From NCBI GenBank assembly GCA_030490835.1, contig CM059972.1, positions 5,300,264 through 5,364,263 on the forward strand: 64,000 bases of DNA, written 5' to 3'. The notes beneath the pieces are model-generated. The model was not told the DNA's origin. It was given only the letters and a program-made list of their open reading frames with translations, and did no database searches. The first letter of the stretch is position 1. The number at the start of each line of letters is the position of its first letter. The DNA comes from Annona cherimola. Its lineage: Eukaryota > Streptophyta > Magnoliopsida > Magnoliales > Annonaceae. Positions 55,701-64,000 of the stretch are shown here, one piece after another. The position numbers and the translations under genes are program-made.

Positions 55701-58570
55701 TCCATTTGCTTGGTATTGTACATATTAAGGGTGTGTTTGGTAATTTATAAAACTTTTGATGAAAAGTTTTGGAGAGTAAAAGTTGTCAAATGATGTGATA
55801 TGATAGAAACAATGATGAGTAGTAAATAGGATAAAGTTAAAATAGATAGTTAGTTATGTGGATAGTTGTGTAGAAATGATTGAAAAGTAGGGTAGTTGTA
55901 TAGGAAAATGTGAAAAAATGATTAAAAAATATGATAGTTGTGGAGAGTGAAAAGTTTTAACTTGACATTTTCTATCAATTGCCAAACACACCCTAAGCAT
56001 CCCAATTTGCAATGGCATCAAAGATTCAGAAAGGATATGTACTCATTTATGCATTTTTACTACTTATGGGAGTTCCTTTTCACGTGCTTGATTTTCTGAT
56101 TAAAATTTTCATCTTTACAATTTATTGAGATGTGCAATAACTCATATAATTCAGAAGAGCATGGCAATTCCAGGATATCAGGCATTGTCTGTAATTAATC
56201 TACAACAAGATCAAGTTGTCTTTCTGAATAATGAAACACATTTTAAGCATCTCGGTTCTGCATGGGAGATCCATTAATTATACTTTTGGGTGTTTTTATT
56301 TGGTATGTCAGGCTAAATTGGCCTGTATGTTGTGAAGACTTGTTTGTTACATCCATGTATAAGTATATTCTGAAGAGCAACTTCTCTTAAAAGAAAGAAA
56401 GGAAAGAGGATGAACTAAATATTTATTTCTTACTGCCTGTAGCCAGATTTTCTAACATTAACAATTGGTTGTTTGATTTGTTTGAATGAAGACATTGGAT
56501 GTTGTGATGTTGACTGTTTGATTCACTTGGAATAGACTTGCCAACATCTTGTTAGTTTAAAAGTTGACATAATCTTGGAAATATTACCAGGGCAATTCTA
56601 GGCTACTCATTATTTGATTTTGGAAGAATTTAGTTGCGTAATTACAGGTCATTGGGTTTATTATTTATCATTATGAAGGCTGGGCATCTGGGCTTTTTGT
56701 ACATACAAAAATTTTCACCAATAGTGGTGAACATGGCTTGATTAATTTTTGCAAAGACATACATTCATCACCCAAGGAACTATTTGTTTTTACAAAGTTC
56801 TTCAGTTGAGATTCTTTTTTGAACCTTAGTCAAAAAAATGGTGGCAAGGATGATGAATGTAGATATTGTAAATACTACCTTATAAGCTCCAAACAGGGCA
56901 TTTTCACCACAATGATGGTGAAAAGGTTTGCATGTGAGCATAGCCCTTGAGGTTATTGCAAAGATAAAGACCCTAAAATGATGTCTCCATCTGAAATGTG
57001 GAAATGTATCAACTGCCCTTTTTATATGCATATGCAAAGAAGTCAGACACAACTGGTGAAATCTAGCAGCAAGATTCAGCTAAACGCACAGGAAATAACA
57101 GCATCCTGTTGGTAAAAATAAATACACTAATTTTTTTTTCATGGAAATATATGACAGAGAAAGCTATAATGTTGTCATTTCTTCAATGGAAGTGCTGCCA
57201 AGCTAAAGACGTCTGCTTTTAAGGACATGGATTGGGTGGCCATAAATGGTAGATATGCTTAACTATTATTTACTGCTTCACCTAATAATGAATTAAAGTA
57301 GGAAAACAATACTGCAGGCGGTACAATGTACAGATGATTTATAAAATAATATCATTCTCATTGATGTGTATGTGCATATAAGTGTACAGAAACCTTCTTT
57401 CCATCATTCTTACCTGAGAGATGCGTGTCCAGTGAACCATTGCAGACAAACTCATAAACAAGCAGCCTGTGGCTTCCTTCTGAACATGAACCCAGTAGCG
57501 TGACAACATTTTTGTTCCTAGCTTTGCCGAGGACATCAACCTCTGACTTGAATTCTCTCTCTCCTTGTAAACTTGCATGTTTATGTTGCTTAACAGCAAT
57601 CATTAGCCCATTCTTCAGATTTCCTTTATATACAGAACCAAATCCCCCTTCAGATAGATAATTATCTTCACAAAATTTATTTGTTGCAGCTTCTAGTTCT
57701 GCATAAGCGAAATCAGTTGTTGATCCAATCTTTGGTCGCCCTTTTTTACAGCCTGAGCAAATAGAATGCACCGCAAGTCCACTAGACAAAAGTTCTTGTG
57801 TGTTAATGTTGCTCCACTTTTCTCCTGTCTCTTGATATAAACATTCATTGTCTTCTGCTTTGTCCAACTTTTGACCGCCTGGACCGATGTTTGGGGTTGT
57901 AAGTGCTGTTGTATCTTTACTATTTTTGTAGAGTTGTTCATCAATAGGAGAATGCCTTCCTTCATTGGAACTGCAATGTGATGAAACCTGATGGTTTCTC
58001 ATGTCTGGGGTTGGTGGCTGGAGGGACTCACTGGATGTAGATTTGGAAAATGAAGGTGCAGTGCCTAAACTCCATGGTTGTCTTTTACGGTTGTCTGTTT
58101 GGACCTCTTGAGTTATATTGCTATGATCAGCTGTCTTGGTTGCTAAACCAAGCAAAGAGATTTTTGATGAGATATGTTGGTTACGTTGACTGAATAGCTT
58201 TTGTTTCCCACTTACGTTGTGAAAAGTGAAAGAATTAAATAAAGGCTGTACAAAATACAATTCAAACCATTAATGGACACATAATTATCCTTTTTTAAGT
58301 GCTTGACAAAAAATTGGTGCCATTTGTTATAACCTTTTTACAAATTGTTATTATAGTAATCATGTGTCAAGGGACTGTTTTGCTTAATCTGCTCGACCAA
58401 CATTGGAGAAGTACGAGATATGCATTGTATGGATGATGTAGAAAATTCAGGGACTAGAGTTTTCTTGGACCTGATGGCACTGACACAAACTAAAGACATG
58501 TCTAACGTGGATATGAACGGGTTGATTTTGAAAATCCTCAATAAAAGAGTATCGGGTTAACTCCTTGCAG

Positions 58571-58664
<94 letters not shown>

Positions 58665-60788
58665 CTTTCCTGTGCAGTGAAGCTGCACCATAATTAATGG
58701 TGCATGTGACCCAAAATGGGCCTCACATGTATCTAAATATATTGATACTTTATACAATCATTTATCCATATATAAATTTTATCGCAAATGGTTTACATGT
58801 CAAAAAAACAACTTTAAAGTTGTTATTTACATTAAACTATTTTTTTACGTTGAATTTGTATCATTTTCAGATGAGGTCCATACATATATTCAATTAGGAT
58901 AAAAATTGGTATGGTAATAGAATATAATATTCAGGTGTAGCTTTACTGCACCACAATTATGGTGCAGTTACCTCAAAATGGGCCCGACATAATCATGAAA
59001 TTATAATCTACTCCACCCATTGTATTTGGAATTATGTATTCTATTATCATACCAATTTTCATCCTAATTGGATGTGTATGGACCCCATCTGAAAATGGTA
59101 CAAATTCAACGTAATAAAATAGTTTAATATAAATAACAACTTTAAAGTTGTTTTTTCAACGTGTAAACCATTTGCTATAAAATTTATATATAGATAAATG
59201 ATTGTATGAAATATCAATACATTTAGGTACATGTAGGACTCATTTTGGGCCAAATGCACCGTGAATTATTTTGCAGCTTCACTGCGCACGAAAGGTTATA
59301 TATATACATATATGAGCTGTTCCGGTGCAACACCACTGCATCAGAACAGTGTTATATTTGCCCATTTTTGGGCCTCACATGTTAGAATGCAATGAAACTT
59401 TAGACAATCGTTTATCCATATATGAATTTTATAACAAATGGTTTACATGTTGAAAAACCACTTTAAAGTTGTTATTTACATCAAACTATTTTATTTGTAC
59501 CATTTTCAAATGAGGTCCATACACATCCGATCGGGATAAAAATTGATATGGTAATAGAATACATTATTCTAAATACAATGGGTGGAGTATATTATAATTT
59601 TATCATCAGGTGTGGCCCGTTTCAGCGCCACTGCACTTGAATACTCCTATATATATAGGGGGGAGAGGCAGATTTTCAAGTGCAGCACCACTGCGCCGTA
59701 ATTATGGTACAATGGCGCTGAAACGAGCCCCACATGATGAGCAAATTATAATTTATTCCACCCATTGTATTTAGAATAATGTATTCTATTATCATATCAA
59801 TTTTCATCCCATCCGCGTATGGACCCCGTTTGAAAATGGTATAAATTTAACGTAATAAAATAGTTTGATGTAAATAACAACTTTAAAGTGGTTTTTTCAA
59901 CATCTAAACTGTCTAAATTATGATTTATATAAGGATAAATGATTGTATAAAGTTTTATTGCATTTTAATACGTGTGGGGCTCATTTTTTGGGCAACTGCA
60001 CCGCTGTTTTGGTGCAATTGCGCTGCACCGGAATAGCTCTCATATATATATATATACATACATATAGGGACCCATTCCCGTGCAGACAAACTGCACCATA
60101 TTGCTGTAAAATGGGCCACACACATATTAGATTGTAATGAAACTTTATACAATCATTTATTCATATAAAAATCATACTTTAGACGGTTTAGATGTTGAAA
60201 ATACAACTTTAAACTTGATACTCATATTAAACTATTTTATTACGTCGATTTTGCACCATTTTAAGATGGGGATCACACACATGTTGGATTTAGATGAAAA
60301 TTAGTATGCTAATAAAGTGGACAATTCTAAATATAATGGGTGGGGTGGATTTCCCATTCATGATCATGTGAGGCCTACAATGCATGGACTGCATGGTGCA
60401 GTCGCATGCATTGGATCATATTCCATATATATATATATATATAAGAAGTATTTAGGTACAGCTTCACTGCACCACAATTATGGTGCAGTTACCTCAGTAT
60501 GGGCCCCACATGATCATAAAATTATGTATTCTATTATCATACTGATTTTCATCCCAATTGGATGTGTATGGATCTCATCTGAAAATGGTACAAATTCAAT
60601 GTAATAAAATATTTTGATGTAAATAACAACTTTAAAATTGTTTTTTCAACATGTAAACCATTTGCTGTAAAATTTATGTATAGATAAATAATTATATAAA
60701 GTTTCAATACATTTGAGTACATGTAGGGCCTATTTTGGATCAAATGCACCGTTAATTATGGTGCAACTTCACTACACAGGAAAATTTT

Positions 60789-60842
<54 letters not shown>

Positions 60843-63800
60843 CACACTTTGGCGTAATCCACGTTACAATGAAGTTTTTCAAGTGACCCGGTGGATGGGA
60901 GCCCATTTTAATGATGGAATAACATGTCAACCATTCACACTATTCAACATTGTTTTATCATGGGATCAAAAATAGTCCTGATCAGAAATATGGGTAGGCC
61001 ACATGTATTTAAAAATATATATTCATGTATAAATTATGAAAAGTGATTAGATCCATTCATAAGTGCATTACAATGTAATAATAATTTATATAAAAACATT
61101 TATCCACATAAGAATGATGTTTTAACAGTTTATATGTTGAAAATACAGTTTTGAAATTGATATATAAAATATAAATAACTATTTTATTGTGTTGATTTTG
61201 TACTTCTTTCAAATGGGGGCCATGCATATCTTTGATTGGGATGAAACTTGATTTCTTAGTCAAATAAATGATTCTAAATGTGTTAAATGGGTTGGATTTT
61301 GATTCTATTATCAAAATGGGTCTCATTCTTGAGGTTACATGAAAAACTTCAGTGTAACTCAGTTATGTAGAAGCTGGATATGTATTTGTTTATCCTTAAT
61401 AGAAGAGTAGGAATATCCTCTTGTTCATGTGTTCAAGTTTACTTTTCTAATTTTGTCTAAAATCTATTGGCCCAATTCTGTATTAGATTTAGCAGAACAT
61501 AATGCAGATTCTTGGTTTGTGTATAAATTACAAAACATATTTATTCCTGATCACATCCAATATTTGCCTTATCTCTGTTGGGTGATTGTTGTTCCTTAAT
61601 AGATGTTAAAAAGATTTGTCACAGAGAATATTGCTGATATTACCATAGGTTATGATAAAACATGTATGAGTACTTAAATAAGTACGAAAAATCTTATGTG
61701 AAGGCTGTATATCCTTTAAAAGAATTTTCAAAAGGTTATATAAAAACAGATAATGTTCATAAAAACCGTTCGTTGAAGATGCAGAGATAAAGTGGACGTC
61801 TATCATATCATTGTAAATAGATTTGGCTAATGATGATGGTTGTTAAGTCTTCATTGGCAGTACTATATCTAAACAGCTCTTGTAGTACCTCCAATTATGG
61901 GATTTCTTTTGTGGTGTCTGGTTTGGAGTTTCTTGCTACCACATGTTGGAGGAAATTCCAACATGTTGTTGTCACATTTAAGAAAATTTTGCAAAAGACC
62001 CAATCTATTGTATTCCCATATATTTAATGTAGCAACATGAGTTTGATTTTTTCTCTGCTATCAAAATGGACAGATTATGGGGATTTTTGATGATATCGTT
62101 ACTGTTTTTTACTCTCCTTTTGTTTTTGTTTATGTTCGAGGAAGATCTTTCATTTGTGGGATGGTTGTAAAGCACGTTTAGCCATTACTATAAGCTAGCA
62201 ACTGACTGGTCTATGAGAGTTCAGCAGCAAAGGCTGACAAGCACAGCCTCCATAGCCAACCTTCTATTTTTATTAGCTTGGGGATGTTACGATTAAAAAT
62301 CCTAAATTTATTCTGATGATTAATCTCTGATGACTTACTTATGGGAGAGACTTCCAAGCTGAAAAGATCTTCTTCGGTGGCTCCTTGTATCAGCTTATTA
62401 CCTGGCGTTTCTGGCATCATCTGACTGTCTGGCGTTCCAGGTATCATCTCATCATATGTCACTGTGCTGCTTCGACTTGCTTGTACATGATTGTGGGTGG
62501 TTCCTTTGCTTTTTGGGCCCCTCAATTTTTCAACACTGCCGTCATGCTTCATCCTGGAAATTCCACATGGCAGATTTTCCAGGAAATATTTTTTGTCTTT
62601 CTTCATCTGTCTGTAAGATGGTTTGATTAAAGAATTTGTGAGAGGTTATTGTACGTCCTTGTAAAGCACTGATACTGGAACAAGCTGTCATGTCATAGAT
62701 ACTCCAAAGTATGGTACAACCATCATACTTCAAAATTTTCATATTCACACGTTTCTCCGATAGGTATGATCATATCAGTGAACTAAGTAGCATATTGGTA
62801 TATCCATATTTCAAAATTTTCATATTCACAAATTTCTCCAATGATGGATATGATCATATCAGTGACTCAGTAAGAGGTTGTATAAAAGCACACCTTTGGG
62901 TTTTGTGTTGTCCCACAGAAGTGCTCTGGGATTGCATATTTTGTACCATGTATTTTGAACAATCCTAACATGATGCCCATGCTCTATATGACATGAGGTG
63001 TGAGCATTTCTGGTCATTCCTGAGAATTTTGTACTACCAACAAGCTAAAACTAAAATAGACTAAAAACTTACCAAGTAATGCAAAACATGACATTAGGGA
63101 TACTTGTCTGTGATGCTGGAATCTGAGTTTAAGGCATCAATTTACTTTCTACAGAAACCCATGACCCCAGTTTTTTGGGCACGAGATTAGCTTCCAGAAG
63201 CCCAGAAAATTTTTGAAGTTCATGCATGCTTCAGCATGCACAGTTTGTAATTGTCTTTGGAGATAAAATGGCAGCCCTGTGTAAGGCTTTAGTTTTGTAT
63301 TTTTGTGAGGCCATGTTAACTGTTTTTCTTTGTATACATTGTAAAGGCACGTGGTATTAACATCAGGCCTATTCAGACTTTAAAGTTTCACATTTTTTTT
63401 CAGCTGACCTATCAAGAATTATCCATGTGGCCTTGAGTTTCTTTGCAACATCCAGAGCAACTGCCTTTGGTGAAGGTGCTGGTACCACCTTTATGTTGAA
63501 TTCAACCTGAAAAGTTCAAGCATGAGCTACATGTTAGTACTGTTCACCATCAGGAACTATTTGTGCTGTTGTTCTGTGGCAAAATTTATTTCCTAATGAC
63601 GGTGTGGGAGATGTTTACATAGTTCTGATGTTTGATGGGCTAAACATGTCTGTATCTGCGATGTTAGTAGAGCCATATTGTCCTCACTGTGGCTTGAATA
63701 AGACGTGCATGATGGTGTCGTTTTTGCGGGTGAAATTGGGCTGAATTGACCAAACTGGAATTGGTTGCCGTATGAACTGTGATTGATATGATTATATGAT

Positions 63801-64000
63801 AGACTGATAGAAAGAGAAGCTATGATTGTACATATTAGAACAATAAATGAAGACAGAGATTGATGCAGCTCTGTGTTTTAGAGTTAACAACCTGGTTTGT
63901 TTCATACAGCTTCCGAACATCTGCAAGTTCCATAGAGCTGTCATACTGTTCTAACTTTCTATCGATAGCAGCTTTGACGATTTTCTTGTTTGCACCAAGA
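52719..64000 (-). CDS. UspA-domain receptor-like cytoplasmic kinase (5' end beyond window)
   Basis: Partial: the first exon(s) lie past 64000. Exons read on the minus strand are 64000-63892, 63506-63409, 62610-62339, 58142-57414, 55572-55424, 55313-55092, 53753-53604 and 53072-52719; phases fit and give 693 residues. The N-terminal part resembles a UspA-like nucleotide-binding domain ([39 protein letters not shown]). A Ser/Thr-rich linker follows, then a kinase domain: [12 protein letters not shown], invariant Lys in IAVKQHK, catalytic loop [17 protein letters not shown] and APEY, then a Ser-rich tail. This matches the family often named inactive protein kinase SELMODRAFT_444075-like. HRD and DFG are kept, but the usual basic residue after HRDx is Met. 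The acceptor of exon 58142 is the least certain: the frame stays open to 58260, so a small extra exon is possible. The 4.2-kb intron before it is full of MITEs. Confidence 0.85.
55729..55993. mobile_element. Tourist-like MITE (family F1) in the kinase gene
   Basis: Ends GGGTGTGTTTGG and CCAAACACACCC with TAA on both sides (55726-55728, 55994-55996). It lies in the intron between exons 57414 and 55572. Confidence 0.88.
58571..58661. repeat. Compound (TA)n(GA)n microsatellite
   Basis: About 57 bp of TA repeat (58571-58627) followed by about 34 bp of GA repeat. It borders the first family G MITE of the cluster; a mirror-image (CT)n(TA)n tract closes the sixth at 60790-60838. Confidence 0.95.
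58662..60790. mobile_element. Cluster of family G MITEs in the kinase intron
   Basis: At least six elements lie end to end: about 58662-58930 (truncated by the next), 58930-59295, 59312-59655, 59661-60040, 60068-60425 and 60446-60790. Each has ends with GTGCAG...CTGCAC palindromes (for example GTTCCGGTGCAACACCACTG, GTGCAGCACCACTGC) and a shared AT-rich interior (ATTTACATCAAACTATTTTA, TAATAGAATACATTATTCTA). Short TA tracts separate most of them. ORFs of 60-95 codons here are translations of these repeats, not genes. Confidence 0.8.
60831..61370. mobile_element. Related inverted-repeat element after the MITE cluster
   Basis: Left ACGTTACAATGAAGTTTTTC and inverted right AGTTACACTGAAGTTTTTCATG mark a 540-bp element directly after the (CT)n(TA)n tract. 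The interior TTTAACAGTTTATATGTTGA resembles that of family G, so it is probably a divergent member. Confidence 0.65.

Noticed and set aside
58557..60749. Several 60-95-codon frames with repeated [15 protein letters not shown] peptides
   Set aside because: They recur in both orientations in every family G MITE and start in TA microsatellites; they are translations of the repeats.
61606..61806. Small minus-strand frame as an extra kinase exon
   Set aside because: No similarity to the UspA or kinase linker, no good splice sites and low-complexity AT-rich codons.

Overview
The window is nuclear DNA of a flowering plant. The evidence is large GT-AG introns, a GAMYB-type R2R3-MYB gene with a miR159 target site, a PLS-class PPR gene, a UspA-domain receptor-like kinase, and dense plant-type MITEs, MULEs, TRIM and RTE-clade LINEs. 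The sequence does not fix the species.

Layout. (1) 394-3552 (+): intact GAMYB-like transcription factor gene of 3 coding exons. (2) 3553-9885: its 3' flank, an intergenic stretch with a 2.7-kb hAT-like element (holding a mitochondrial atp1 fragment), and a broken 5' piece of the splicing-factor gene SYF1. (3) 9898-11727 (+): intronless PPR gene starting 12-13 bp after the SYF1 homology stops. (4) 11815-20458: an old GAMYB relic, then a second, younger copy of the GAMYB 3' end plus intergenic stretch, broken by a retroposed 3' mRNA end, a Pack-MULE carrying a gamma-glutamylcyclotransferase-like pseudogene, and MITEs. (5) 20459-31886 (+): complete SYF1 of 6 exons, with an RTE LINE in intron 3. 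(6) 31887-36112: a graveyard of nested MITEs. (7) 36113-49760 (+): VPS38/UVRAG-like gene of 6 exons, with a full-length but dead RTE LINE (16-bp target duplication) and a nested TRIM in intron 3. (8) 52719-64000 (-): UspA-plus-kinase gene cut by the window edge, its largest intron filled by MITEs sitting in TA/GA microsatellites.

The main structural story is a tandem segmental duplication spanning the GAMYB 3' end to the SYF1 5' end (about 2457-9885 against 13394-20885). Only one GAMYB (left) and one SYF1 (right) remain intact. The other halves are pseudogenes, and the PPR gene lies directly behind the orphaned SYF1 promoter and leader. Since the two copies separated, each has gained different transposons.

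The intact genes are housekeeping or regulatory and are not an operon-like system: GAMYB (gibberellin/anther programme), SYF1 (spliceosome NineTeen complex), VPS38 (PI3-kinase complex II, endosome/vacuole traffic), a PPR (organelle RNA processing) and a cytoplasmic-type kinase. No CRISPR, rRNA or tRNA gene was seen.
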